A stretch of DNA of 64,000 nucleotides, taken from NCBI RefSeq assembly GCF_032062135.1, contig NC_092860.1, positions 64,672,878 to 64,736,877 on the forward strand. The letters are read 5' to 3'. The notes below the pieces were generated by a model. The model searched no databases, was not told the origin of the DNA, and was given only the letters and a program-made list of their open reading frames with translations. How positions within the stretch are numbered: the first letter of the stretch is position 1; each line of letters starts with the position of its first letter. The position numbers were made by a program, and so were the translations under genes. This document shows positions 47,456-59,639 of this stretch, one piece after another. Origin of the DNA: Pyxicephalus adspersus (Eukaryota > Chordata > Amphibia > Anura > Pyxicephalidae).

Positions 47456-47771
47456 CCAGCTCTAGATGCCAGTTACCAATGCAGTTCCCACTCCGTATCA
47501 GTGCCCACCGCCTCCTCCTTCTGCTGCTGCCACCTGTCACTTGTAACTTATAACAAAGCTGTCTAGCTGGCTAATTTTTTTTTTTTTTTTAAATATTTTT
47601 ATTGAAATTTTTCAAAATATACAGAAAAGAAACAATAAAGACAATAACAATAAAAACAAAAAACACCAGCATTATTAATCAAAATATAAGCAAAACTGGA
47701 TTAGAAGAACAATACAAAAAAAAAAGAAGAAAATACTCGAGTCTGACAATACAGATTAATACTACAATGGT

Positions 47772-50700
47772 TTATATTTGAAAAAGTCTACGATCTATGC
47801 CTAAGGCTGTATGGTGATCCAGCCAAGGAGTCCAAACCTTATAGAAATTATGCAAAGAGTCATTAGCAATAGCTGACATTTTTTCTAAGACCATGGTGTC
47901 CGATAGTCTAGAAACTGCTTGAAAACTTAACGTGGGTTTCCGCCATGCAGCTGCAATCACTTGTCATGTGGCCAGAAAAATAAAAGAAAGCAGTTTTCGC
48001 TGATTTTTAGAAGTAGTAGAACTTATGTTGTGGAGTAATGCTATCCAGGGGTCTCTCTTAAGGGACACATGTAAGACTGATCGTATATAATTAAATATTC
48101 TGATCCAGAGCTTTTTAACTACAGGACAGTCCCACCAGATATGGCGAAACGTACCTAGGTCTTTACAGCCTCTAAAACAACGTGGGTCACCCCCACTGAC
48201 GAATTTCGCAACCTTTACTGGAGTAAAATACCACCGAAATAATACTTTATACGCATTCACCTGCATTATAACATTCGGAGAGCAAGTAGCTATATTCTGC
48301 CATATCCTTTGCCACTCCTCCTCATTAAACTCGATCCCAAATCTGTTTCCCATCTTTTAACATAAGAAAGAGGGTGAGTATCTTCATTAATTAGTGAACT
48401 ATAAAGCATAGAAACTAACCCCGCCGAGCTAGAGCCCCTATAGCAACAGGCTTCAAAGCTGATGAGTTTCAATGGAGATTCTGTCGTTTCTGTCAATAAA
48501 CTTGTTAGGAAATGCCGAATTTGAATATATCTGAAAAATTCACTTGAAGGTAGTTTCCATTGTTCCTGCAAGTAGGTGAAGGATTTGATCCCAGTAAGCA
48601 AGAACACATCATACACATACCGAACAGGTTTCCGAGCCCACCATTGAAAAGCCATGGGGTTCTCATAGGCCGGTATAAAAATAGGGCAGTTTACTATGCC
48701 AGTTAAGGGAGTATGTGCTGACATCAAACCAGCTGAAATCTTGACTCTATCCCAAATACCTAATGCGTAAGATAATGTGGGATCAGACACTAATGGACGT
48801 TTTGATAGGGGCAGCCATAAAAGATTATATAAGTGCACCGCTGGTAACTCAGCAGCATATAGTTTAGCCCAAATTGGCGGATCTGTAAGACGGTGAAGTG
48901 CTACCAATGGAGCCAGCTGAGCGGCTTGCAGATATATACAAAGGTTGGGGACCGAAAGTCCCCCGTTTAGTCTATGGCGATACAGCGTTCTATCTGGCAC
49001 CCGTGGTCTTCCAGGGTGCCAAATGAACCGCAGCACTTTCCTTTGTTCTTCTTTAAGGACTTGCGTCGGAACTGATATTGGAAGAGTGCGGAACAGGTAT
49101 AACAATTTCGGGAGGTAAGTCATTTTGATGCCGTGTATTCTCCCGATCCAAGACAGTGGGAAATTGCGCCATTTATAGTGCATGACAGAGAGCTCCCTGT
49201 ACAAAGGAGGGTAATTTGCCTGATATATAGATGATAAGTGAGATGTGAGCTTAATACCCAGGTAGGGGATGGCTTTCAACCATTTATAGACAAAATGTGA
49301 TTGTAATGTTTCTACAACTGGTACTGGTAAAGTAATATTTAACGCTTTTGATTTTTCATTATTTATTACCAAACCTGATATCTCTGAGAAATGATCAAGT
49401 AACTTGTGCAAATTGGGCAATGTCGTGATAGGAGCTGTAAGTGTCAATAATATATCATCGGCAAACAGCATGATTTTGTGTACCGTACTGAACACTTCCA
49501 CCCCAGCTATATCTTGATTTGCACGTACAGCTGCGGCTAAAGGTTCCAGAGCAAGTATAAATAGTATAGGAGAAAGGGGGCAGCCCTGTCTGGTCCCTCG
49601 CAAAATCTGAAATGGGGTTGAGGCATAACCCATATATTTCACAGTAGCAGACGGTGAGGCATACAATGCTTTGATCCAATGCAAAAAATGCGTACCAAAA
49701 CCCTGTTGAGAGCGTAAAACAAATACTGCCATGATATAGAGTCAAAGGCCTTCCGCACATCTAACGATAACATCATACTTTGAATAGATTAAGAATGAGA
49801 TTGATGTAGTATCTGGAGAGCTCTACGAACATTATCTCCTGCTTGGCATCTTGGGACAAAACCCACCTGATCACCATGTATTAAACTACCTAGGAATCTG
49901 TTCAGCCTCGTGGCTAAGATTTTGGCTAAAATGTTTACGTCTGTGTTGAGAAGTGAGATGGGTCTGTAATTGGCCCAAGATGTGTGGTCGGTCGATGGCT
50001 TAGGTATCATAGCAATAGATGCCTGCAGGGATTCTGTGGGAAAAACCCGTCCTAATTTCAACTCTTTAAACAAAATCTGTAAATGAGGTGTCAAGACTGT
50101 TAGCATTTTCTTATAGAACAGTGAAGAAAAGCCATCTGGACCAGGGCGTTTGCCTATTTTCAATGATTTAATGGCCAATGTAATTTCTGAGGCTGTGATA
50201 TCCCATTGCAACTCTTCCAGGTCCGTATTGTCTATTTTAGGCAATTCAATATTAGCAAAGAAACAATCAGCTCTGCCTTTATCCATCGCCGGAGGCTCAG
50301 AATAAAGGTCTGACAGCCTGAAGTCTGAAACTCCTGAACTATATCTAAGGGGTTGCTAGTTAAATGTTTGGTGGCCGTACGAAGGGAGATCGGAGTATGC
50401 TGTGGTTTGAATGTTCGTAATCTTTTAGCAAGCAAAGTGCCTGGTTTATTGCCGCAATGGTAGAATTTATGTCTCGTTCACTGCAGCTGGTATGCAGCCT
50501 GATTAGATAGACAAAGGTTTAATTCAGTTCGTGCTTTACGTAGTGCAATTGAGGTTCCCAATGAGGGGTTTAATTTATGTAACTGGACTTGTCTTGAATA
50601 GATAGTTTCAAGCTGAGTCTGGGCCTGTGTTCGTTCCCGCTTCTTAATCGCAGCAATTTGGATTAAATGACCACGCATAACTGTTTTATAGGCTTCCCAC

Positions 50701-51551
50701 AATATTGTAGAAGTTGATACTGAACCAGTGTTCAACTGAAAAAATTCTGCAGTCAAATCCATCAATTTTTGTGTTGTGACTGGGCAAGTTAGTAGGAAAT
50801 CATTAAGTGCCCATTGTCCAGTTTTGGGTCTAACCACTAATGATGAACATGTTATTATTACTGGGTCATGGTCAGACCATGGCACCGCCGGTATACTGGC
50901 TTTTAAGACAACTGGTAACATAGTTCTAGGGACCCATATATGATCGATTCTGGAATAAGAGTTGTGAGAAGCTGAGTAAAATGTGTAGTCGCGGGATAAA
51001 GGGTGCAATTCACGCCATATGTCGAGCAAGCCCAAACTCAGGAAACAGTCCTGTATCGCTCCATTCTCTGTAGAGGGAACAATGGAGGATTTTGTACTTC
51101 TGTCCAGTTTTTTATTGAATACCGTGTTAGAGTCACCACAGCAAATCAAAGCTTCCTTGATACATTGCCTAGTTTCCTCTAACATTTCCCGAAAAAAGGA
51201 AACAGGAGGAGAATTTGGAGCATAATAAACTAAGAAGGTGACCTCCGTGTTCTGCAGTGAACCACTCAGAATCAGATATCGGCCCTCTGGGTCTGCTACT
51301 TGGCGTGTACATATAAAAGGCATGCGCTGGTGGAAGGCTATAAGGACACCTCTATGTTTCTTAGTTGTTGACGCCTGATAGACCTGAGGATAGTGAGCAT
51401 GCATGAACTTAGGAGTGGAGGACACTGAAAAGTGTGTCTCTTGCATGCACACTACATCTATGCCTGAGGAGTGACAATAGTTAAATACCACTTTACGTTT
51501 AGACGGTGAGTTAAGACCCTTGACGTTAATTGACATTATACGTAGAGCCAT
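47772..51551 (-). pseudogene. LINE B ORF2: endonuclease and reverse transcriptase, few defects
   Basis: From the ATG at 51551: AP-endonuclease (50478-51551; 'MALRIMSINVKGLNSPSK', 'DVVCMQETHFS', 'RIDHIWVP', 'PWSDHDPVII'); the RT entry region (49789-50286; 'GKRPGPDGFSSLFYKK', 'ANYRPISLLNTDVNILAKIL'); and the RT core and C-terminus (48290-49732; 'GTRQGCPLSPILFILALEPL', catalytic 'FADDILLTL', 'GLVINNEKSKAL'). A Cys-rich C-terminal region follows (47964-48353; 'CFRGCKDLGTFRHIWWDCPV'). Visible breaks are a shift near 50478, one near 50286, a shift near 49790 and one near 48350. In the endonuclease, the residue before the 'DSN' motif is Gly as expected, but the usual GDFN is 'GDSN'. It would nick target DNA and copy LINE RNA if intact. 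Confidence 0.9.
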
Positions 51552-51881
51552 GACATAGGAAAACGTAGAAACATAGCAATGCTTATAAACATAGTGCTAT
51601 ATGCCAGTCGAGTATTGCAACTAACCCAATATACAGTGAAAAACCAAACGAAAAACATATTAACAAAAAAACTTACTATAAGAGACCAACAGAAAACATA
51701 CAAAATATACCCATAATAGGGTACAACAAAGGGGCCATAAGAGCCAAGAGCAGCTCCAAGAGCCCTTGGAGAGACATAATTGTTTGGATTACTCAACCCC
51801 AATAACCAAACCTGAGAGTCCTGAGTAATCCAGTGAGGGTGCATGCGACCAACAATCGGGCTTTAACAGGAACAGGTGTGC

Positions 51882-52982
51882 CTACGGAGGATTCTGGAGA
51901 AATAATCTAAATCCGTGTCCCATCAAAATGGCGGAAGATGACAGAGAAATCCATAGAGATTTGTTGTGCGGTGAAGTAGCAGAACAGTTAACCTGGACCT
52001 TAGATGAGAAAACTTGGGTAGCCAGACGTGTAAGAGCTTGAGAGCGATGTACAGAAGCGTGAGAACCCTGTTCAGAATCACGGGGAGATGAGGGAGACAG
52101 ACCCGGATGTGCTGAGCCTGGAATGCCAGAATTTTGTTGGCCTGAAGGTAAGGTAAGTTCAGGTGAGTAAGAAAGACCCAGCTGAGCAAGGCAGGTTTGG
52201 GCGTCCTCGGGTGTGGAAAATTGGTATTGAGCTCCTTGCGTCTGGAACAACAGCTTAAAGGGATAACCCCAACGGTAACGAATCCCGTTAGCTGACAGGA
52301 TTTGCAAAAAAGGGCGAAGAGCCTGCCGTTTAGCTAATGTAGAAGAAGCTAGATCTGCAAACAGGCTATAGTCCATGCCTTGAAATTGTAAACGGGAACC
52401 ATTCCGGGCCTTTAGTAAAAGTGCATCTTTAGTACGAAAAAAATGAAATTTCACTATAATGTCTCTAGGCGGACCATTAGGCTTTTTGGGGCCTAGGGAA
52501 CGGTGGATCCTGTCCAGTTCTAGACGGTCTAGCGAGAGCTCTGGTGCCAGATCTTGGAACAGGGCCGTGACATAACCCTGTAAATCTAGAACTGTCTCAG
52601 GAATACCTCTAATGCGTAGATTGCTTCGTCTGGACCGGTTCTCGTAGTCTTCCAATAGATCTTTCAGGAGAGAAATCTCCTTTTGTGCTGCATTCATATC
52701 CTGATCCAAGCTATCCAATACTGTCGTAGCATCATCCATTCTAGATTCCAGAGTATTTATACGATGGCCAATCTCGCGAATATCACGCTTTAACTCCGAC
52801 ACAATGGATGTTGTAGCTTGCGTTAGCTCCTCTCGGATCATGGTTCTCATTTTTTGTAAAAAAAAGGAATCTTCATTGGTGGTGTGCTCAGGAAGATTGC
52901 TAGGGGAAGCATCCGTACTATCTTCGGAGTGATGCACAGGAGCAGAGGTTGAGGACGCCGGAGGCGAAGGCATCGGCGCCAT
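51882..52982 (-). CDS. LINE B ORF1 protein (L1-type RNA-binding chaperone)
   Basis: An uninterrupted 366-codon frame, within the usual size of L1-type ORF1. Residues about 1-40 are Pro/Ser-rich. Residues about 45-120 are a likely coiled coil ('RTMIREELTQATTSIVSELK' and following heptads) for trimer formation. An RRM-like region begins at 'YENRSRRSNLRIRGIPE', and the C-terminal domain contains 'DRIHRSLGPKKPNGPPRDII'. These fit an RNA-binding, nucleic-acid chaperone role in LINE particles. The start ATG lies in 'caagatggcgcc', which also matches a YY1-type site. About 330 bases separate ORF1 from ORF2. The last ~60 residues look less conserved, so a late frame change is possible. Confidence 0.85.
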   Translation of the reverse strand: MAPMPSPPASSTSAPVHHSEDSTDASPSNLPEHTTNEDSFFLQKMRTMIREELTQATTSIVSELKRDIREIGHRINTLESRMDDATTVLDSLDQDMNAAQKEISLLKDLLEDYENRSRRSNLRIRGIPETVLDLQGYVTALFQDLAPELSLDRLELDRIHRSLGPKKPNGPPRDIIVKFHFFRTKDALLLKARNGSRLQFQGMDYSLFADLASSTLAKRQALRPFLQILSANGIRYRWGYPFKLLFQTQGAQYQFSTPEDAQTCLAQLGLSYSPELTLPSGQQNSGIPGSAHPGLSPSSPRDSEQGSHASVHRSQALTRLATQVFSSKVQVNCSATSPHNKSLWISLSSSAILMGHGFRLFLQNPP

Positions 52983-52990
52983 CTTGGATT
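52976..52990 (-). promoter_or_regulatory. YY1-like site overlapping LINE B ORF1 start
   Basis: The minus strand reads 'ccaagatggcgccg' around the ORF1 ATG. CAAGATGGC is the core of YY1 sites, which position transcription start in several L1 5' UTRs. Here it is about 220 bases inside the element. Function is inferred. Confidence 0.4.
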
Positions 52991-53670
52991 TGGAGGCCGT
53001 GCCGCGGGATGGATTCTACTGTGCCGCGGGACGCTTTGATTTAGATGCCGGTCCCATTTAATTCTCTTCCCGATGCTGTAATATCTCTCCGGGAACACGA
53101 AGATGTGTTGTTCGTCCGTAGGATACGCTACGTTTCTTGCTAGAAGCCCGAAGCCGAGCGGAGCCTAACTAGGAAACATCCGTCCGTCAGACCATGCGCA
53201 TGCGCCCCCAGCTGGCTAATTTTTTGACTGAAAGACCCCCCTCAGAGACCTCTGCCTGTACTCTGAAGCCTGTGTATGGCTTGTAACGGAGCGAAACCTG
53301 GTGGCTAATTTTTGGACCAGAGGAACCCCCTCGTGCCCCTCTCTGCCTCTACTCGGAGACCGTATAAAATCCGGCATGTTCCCTTAACCGCCCCGAAAAA
53401 TGGCCATGCCAGCAACAGAAAAAAAGACTTCCTTATTTTTATTTTACTTGTACAGTGTTGTGCAGAGCTGGGGGAGTCTTGACATGTCTTTTTAAATGTA
53501 TTTATAGGCTATAAAAGCTCTACACAGTCCAGAAAAACAACCCAAATTTTTCCCCTATTGACTTTAATGGAGTTCGAATTTGACGTTCGATCACCCGAAT
53601 AATTATGCATTATTCGACCGAATAGCGGTCGAATTGAATAGTGAGCTATTCGACCAACACTAGTCAGCAC

Positions 53671-56600
53671 ATTTTCTTGTTATGTTGCACTTGTTTGCTT
53701 ATGAAGCTGTATTTTTTTTTCCATTAATCATTTCCATTCTGATCCATGACTTTTTGTATATAACAGAAAAAAAACGGGATTATGACAGGTCACAGGTAAC
53801 ACAGAGGTATCTTTCTATAGCATTTTATTATTGGTTACAGGTTTTGGTAAATAGAGATTTTTGTACATGAATAAAAATAGATTTTTGTACATGAATAAAT
53901 ATAGATTTTTTGTACATGAGAAAAATAAGACATCCCCTGAAAATAAGCCCAAATATTATTTATAATGTTAATTATATATACACACACACAAACACACACT
54001 ACACACAAAGTGGGTCAGAACAGCTATTAGGAGTAATTACAAGCCATTGTGAGTTAACACTGTGACCCTGTGGTATTGTTTTAGACGGCCATTTGAGGGA
54101 AACCTGCCTTAGGTGCAGTGTCTGTTTTCCCAGGCTTTCCCAAAATGGTTGCAATTATGTAATGTAACACTTTTAAATTTTAAAAATTAGGCAGCCATTT
54201 TAGAAGCAGTTGTGTGAAAAATATATGTCACTTGAGTTTTGTTTACTAAGAAATAAAAACTAGGGAAAGGAACGTGCTTGTTGGGAAAAGTGGGAGTGGA
54301 ACATCCAGGAAATAGTATATGAGGTGGCGAAAAGACACTACATTGAATAAGTAGCTCAGTTCGTTCAAAAACCATCTCAATACCAAGCAAGCAAGTGCAA
54401 ACATTGCATATAAGTAATGAAGTGTAAAGTGTGTGGGGGGGTTTTCTATAACGGCCTGTAAGAGAAAGGTGTTCTATTTATTTGTGAGACAAGACAATGG
54501 ACAAATTGAAGCACTCTAAAGCACAGTAGTAGGTATTGTGATAAGTTATAGATAAGCTTTTAGTTGTACATTTTCCCCAAGTAGCTCAATGTTAATTTGC
54601 AAACCCAATATATTTGAATATAGTTTTCTTCAAAGTCCTAAAATTAGTAATATGTGCAGCACATGTATGGGAAAGAGCGAATCTAAGTATTGCATTCTTT
54701 TAAAATTAATTTTTCTGAAAGCATTGATTTTGTACCAAGGAAAATGTAGGTTTTAAAGCGTGGCATATGTTGTAGTACAGTTCATAGTATGTAAAAATCT
54801 TGCTGTTAAATTAGATGGCCAGATAACATAAGTTGTTCTGTTTAACTAGGTACTTGTGTATAGGAGATGCCATAAAACACTTCAAGTGCCCAAGGTGTAC
54901 ATACTTACTTTTCCCTACTGCTCTTCAAGCAAAATATAGACTGTCAAAATGACAGCTGAGACTTGCTCTGTATTATAAAATTGGCTAAACTACATAGAAA
55001 TGGCTCAAAACAATATTGTTGTGTACCTTTTATTCTACACGAAAGCCAACCCTATAACTTTTTTTTTTAAAAAGTAATCAAGTAGTATTTTTTTTTCACA
55101 CAGGTAATTGTACAAACATACAAGCAAAAAACAAACCCCAGTGAATCTAAATGGGATATCAGTGTTTCAAATTTCATAAAAGTTACAATTTAATTACCAA
55201 ACTCATGTATATTAAAAACGATATCAAAGATATTCATAAAAATGTGGTGGCCATAAGGTCAAACGATAGTGTCTTCATATAATATAGATTACAAATACAG
55301 ACTACAATATAATATAGACACAAACAGTTGACAAACTAGTGACACTTTTCACAAAATACGTGCTCATGTTTTCAAGACTAGGAACAGCCATATGGTAAAT
55401 TGCCACATTCTCGTTCTATCAAAATTGTAATATGCACAATTAATCATTGAATGTTATCATGACAGAACGTGCCATAAATATGTATGTAGCAAAAGCCAAG
55501 TAACAAAATGTCAAGTATAGATTTACTTACAGTGAAGTAGAATCACAATACAGTTTTGTGTGACAAACCAATTATCACCCAGTGTTATGCCATCAAGGAT
55601 ATAGCCTCTAGGAAATCACATGTGGAGAAATGGAAAAAAACTCAAAATGTGCACTGCCTGATATATATAGATGTACACACCCCCATATCAATTGACCAAT
55701 TAGTTAAATGTTTTCAATTTGGGCTTATGGATGATCTAATTGCAAGTTATACTGATCTGTCTGGGTTTTACTTTTATTTAAATCTTCTAAATCCCCTAAA
55801 ACTTTCAAAACTGACTCCTCCCCCTGGGCTCCCCATCACCGCAGCAATTAGGAGGCACCTTCAAAGGCTCATGCGAGATTTATATTACCGGTTAAAGAAA
55901 AACACTATACTTGCTGACCAATCAGAGCAATGTAAGTGGTTTAGAAGCTTTTTTTTTCTGTCATGTGATGGTACTTCTCACTCTTCAGCATCACCACTGT
56001 CTGCTTATGACAGATGCAGGGTGGGGGAGGGGGGATATCAGCTCAGTTCCTCAGCAGAGAATTTTCACATCTGAATAGGGTTTTTTTTATTTGAGCCACA
56101 GGGCTCCAAGAAACGGAATAACAACATGGATTAGGGGGACAATGGGCTTCACAGATTAGGGTGACAACACATATTAGGGTCACAATAGGATTCACAGATT
56201 AGGGTAACAGCTCTGATTAGGGCAAACGAGCTCCACAGAGGATGATGGTGATGATCCAGTACAGGGGTCTGATAAGGCGTTGGGTTGTGGGTCCCTGATC
56301 TGTGTTTTGCGGTGGTGGACTTGATCTGTATCTATGACATCAGCACCAACTAATCACAGAAAACAACACACTGACTTGTCAGAGAGTCTGGGTAGAAAGC
56401 TTGAACAGTGATGGAGGGCTGTGGGCAGTGAAAAAAGTTAAGAGGTGGATGGCATGGCAATTTGCCACACACAATATGGCTGCTTCCATACATATAATGA
56501 AAGTTTTGTTAACCATGAATGCAAGCTGACGCAGCCAGCGCCAAAATAGGTGAATGACATTCCAGTGCAAGCAAGTGAGGATAGATATGATATGTCTGAT

Positions 56601-58030
56601 GTTAGAGTTTAGGTCTGCTTTAATTACCTAAAGGGTAAGTATCAAAACAAATATGGGCAGTATGTTGCCTACAGTTAAAAACTTCAGTTATACTGAAATG
56701 AGCACATGGAATTCTGAGATCTTGAAAGCACCTGTCAAGGTACGTTTACAAAACCATGTACCGGGTTTTCAATACGCGGTAGAAGAGCAGGCGCACAGTC
56801 AACAGGTAAATGCAGAACCGTGTAAAGAAATGCCCAAACATAAAAATATATATATATTGCAGGGATTAGCTTCAAAATGCACTGCAGCAAGGTATTTCAG
56901 ATGCTTGTTCCACTTTGCCCACTTTTATTTGCAAAAAATCTAACACAAACAATTCCTCTAGAATTTTAACTTGCAAGGGATCAATGTTATGACAAAAAAT
57001 TGCAAAATGTTGATTCCTGGCTCTGGTCTACCACACTTCAAATTTGGGAGACCTTCTCCCAGCTCACAGGCTGCACCTGCAACCTGTCCTCCTGAACCAT
57101 GTGGCCTCCAACTTCCCCCCCGATTCACAGGCCTGCTTCCTTTTATTACTGCCCAGGTGCTCCAGGGTCATTCTCAAATTCTGGACTGGAAAAAGGGATG
57201 TGCTTGGCCCACCAAAATACTTCTAGGACACTGAGCCTGCTCACTGTTTGGCTTGTGAAACAAGTGGACTTTTAATCAAGTGGAGTTAGAATTGGAGAAT
57301 GGTAGGTGGGTTTTTTATTGCAACACTGAAGTCACTGGATCACCTTGAGAGTTAATGGCTTAGATGTGGAGGGTGGAGAGGTTAACCAGGATGTAGGTAG
57401 TTGGGCTAATGTAAACAGATGAAGTGGTAGGGGCACCCAGAAAAGGAAGTCCAGACTGAGCAGATATCTTGAGGCACGGCATCTGGCAAATAAACTACAA
57501 TATGGCTTTAGTATTCAAAACTAAAGAAAAATACAAAGATACAAAAATACAATATAATGAGCTAAATATTTGTATCAAAAAGAGATATATCACAAAGGGG
57601 ATAATTGTCACATAAGGAAGGGAGAGAAAAAAAAAGTTTAAAGAAAAGACTGAAAACTGATGTAATGATTCATGTATACCTTTAATTTATAAATCAATTT
57701 TTTGCATTTAAAGAGAAGCTGATCAAATTCCCCCCCACGTACTGGAGGATGAACCCCATCCAATGCCAAATATTGTAAACCCCTTTATGCTGTCTCTAAA
57801 ATGTATTCTCTATTGGTGTGTAAAAATTGCCATCAGGTATGTCTTTTACACCTTCATACATTCTACATCTGATAACTCAGGTCAAGAAATATTTATGTCT
57901 AGAGTTTGATAATAGGCTAAGTGATGGGGCCTAAACTTTACATTTTTGGGTAAATTTCCTTGAATTTCCCTGTTAGTGTAAATCCATTGGTTATAGGGCC
58001 CACACATAAAAGTACCAGATCAACGAGTGA
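53671..58030. other. Intron sequence without recognisable features
   Basis: AT-rich. A 172-codon plus-strand frame (55556-56074) has no motif I know and is cut by low-complexity runs. At 56125-56225 'attaggg' recurs about six times within 100 bases in an irregular ~25/52-base pattern. (CA) and (AT) runs are short. I see no mobile element ends. Confidence 0.5.
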
Positions 58031-58038
58031 TTTATGCT

Positions 58039-59625
58039 TCACGTTGTACTGGCAACAGTGTGTTCAGGTCTGGGTGGCCATTCTTTCACTTTGTAATGGT
58101 TGCTGTCATCATGACTATTCCACAGGCACAGAAAGCACATATATTTTGTATATCCCAATTGCAGGCCAGGAAGGAGTGCCACCACCTTCAGGTTACCACA
58201 AACGTTCCACTTGTATTCTGAATAGTTAATCAATTTCAAAATGACCTCCATGGATTCGTATGTCTCTTTCATTCCCTCGGCATAACAAGAGGAACAAAAG
58301 CTTTCAAACTTGCTTTGCTCGAATCCATGGACAATCTCCACTGCTTTGGTATGTATTCGCAACTCCATCATCAGACCATTCACGTCGGTACAGAAGCAAA
58401 TGACGTTTTCCAGCTTGTAACAATCTGCGAACTTTGTGTGACGATCAAGAAAGTGTGAAGTTGTCGTTCCTTTTTGTAGCAAATTCCACTCCTTTAACCC
58501 CCCCAGCGTTCTAAATCTGTCCATATTTTCACGCAAAAAGCGTTACATGTTTTTGCATGGAAATTTCTTTTACATTGTAGGCTTATAATTCCTAGGCATA
58601 TTTACTGAAATATGTCCAATACTTAATAAATTTAGTAAGAAACTTTAAATAAAAAAAAAAGTGAAACCTGTTATATAACTGTACAGTAGCATGTATTATA
58701 TATATGTAATTATATATATTATATAAGGATTTCTTTGTATTGGACTCAATACAGTTATTTTGTATTGAATCCAATACAAAATTATTTAAATTTCCCGCCG
58801 CACCTCCCACATGAACTGAAGCATGCACCAACGACACCAGGAAACCCCGGAGAACGTCTCTGCAGTCGCCAGGGGAAGATTGAAGAAAGAGGACGCTGCC
58901 CGAGGACCTGAACGGACGAGCAGGACGAGGACGCCAAAGGAACAAGGTAAGTGGGTTTTTTTATTGCTTTTTAGCCGCCCCAAGTGTCACTCGGGATTAC
59001 CGCTTTTTGCAGGTAAAATCCACCCCGAGTCACCCTCGGGGAATACCGCTGGGGGGTTAATTTGGAGGCTGACAGTTCAGACTTCTCTTTTGACAAAGAC
59101 AGGTCCCTTACTAGATCATCTAAATCTGATTGGCTTATAAAATTTGGCTTACCCTCTTCACATTGGGGTTCATAACATTCAATAACATCGACATCATCCT
59201 CTTGCTCCTCATCTGACATATCACTGTCAGTAACAACAGATGTAGGAGGGACTGGCACTGGATTCTCTGAAACATGTAGCAATGGCTTTAGAGCAGATTC
59301 ACAATCAGGAAAGACGATTTTTGACTTCTTTGTCTTCTTTGAAAACCCAGCAATTTTACTCATACAGAAGTAGCAGTACGAGTGATGGTCTTTTGGCTCA
59401 CGCCAAACCATAGGCACAGCAAAAGGCATTTTATTCCTTTTACCATTCAACCATTGTGTTAGGCCAATGTAACACACCTGACAGTAGATATTAGGTGTCC
59501 AGCTTTTATCCTGATCTCCAATTTCACATCCAATGTAATACTTGTAAGCAAATCTCACCCTCTTGGTTAGGTTCTTGCATTGATCACACCGGGTATATTT
59601 GCCACAAATGTAGCAAAAATTGTCC
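58039..59625 (-). pseudogene. Decayed gene of an uncharacterised Cys-rich family, split by a MITE
   Basis: Minus strand. The N-terminal part (58971-59558, with the sense extending to about 59625) has paired Cys motifs: 'CYICGKYTRCDQC' upstream of the frame start, 'YCQVCYIGLTQWL', 'FAVPMVWREPKDHHSYCYFC', then an acidic linker ('MSDEEQEDDVDVIE'). The next part (58039-58536) has 'YKWNVCGNLKVVALLPGLQL' and 'YTKYMCFLCLWNSHDDSNHY' with CxxC and His. I recall proteins with this layout as unnamed predicted proteins scattered across animal genomes, but I know no established function. A 559-bp MITE sits at a TTAA between the halves, and the codon phase on the two sides matches once a single TTAA is counted. 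An acceptor-like 'gcgcag' lies near 59630. No later exon of the family is readable below 58039. It could be host-derived or belong to a transposon. Confidence 0.65.
58498..59056. mobile_element. piggyBac-like MITE (TTAA target)
   Basis: Ends 'cccccccagcgttctaa' and 'ggaataccgctgggggg' are inverted repeats, flanked by ttaa on both sides (58494-58497 and 59057-59060). CCC-starting ends at TTAA are typical of piggyBac-type elements. The 559-bp interior has no transposase. It interrupts the Cys-rich coding frame. Confidence 0.9.
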
Positions 59626-59639
59626 GGTTTATTACACAG

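Larger units (their letters stand above)
47581..53209 (-). mobile_element. LINE B: nearly full-length L1/Tx1-like element
   Basis: Flanked by a 16-bp duplication agctggctaatttttt (47565-47580 and 53210-53225). The minus-strand tail is an A-rich run at the left edge. Order on the minus strand: ~230-bp 5' UTR, ORF1 (52982-51882), ORF2 (51551 to about 47772), short 3' UTR. Both ORFs are long and carry few defects, so this is the best-preserved LINE in the window. It is younger than the hAT element it interrupts. Confidence 0.95.

Noticed and set aside
55556..56074. 172-codon plus-strand frame
   Set aside because: No recognisable motif, low-complexity runs inside, no splice context, and the composition matches the surrounding intron.
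56125..56225. Interstitial telomere from repeated 'attaggg'
   Set aside because: The hexamers are separated by about 10-25 other bases and are not in tandem.
57030..57240. Possible coding exon or LTR fragment (C-rich stretch)
   Set aside because: No domain, no element ends and no flanking duplication found.
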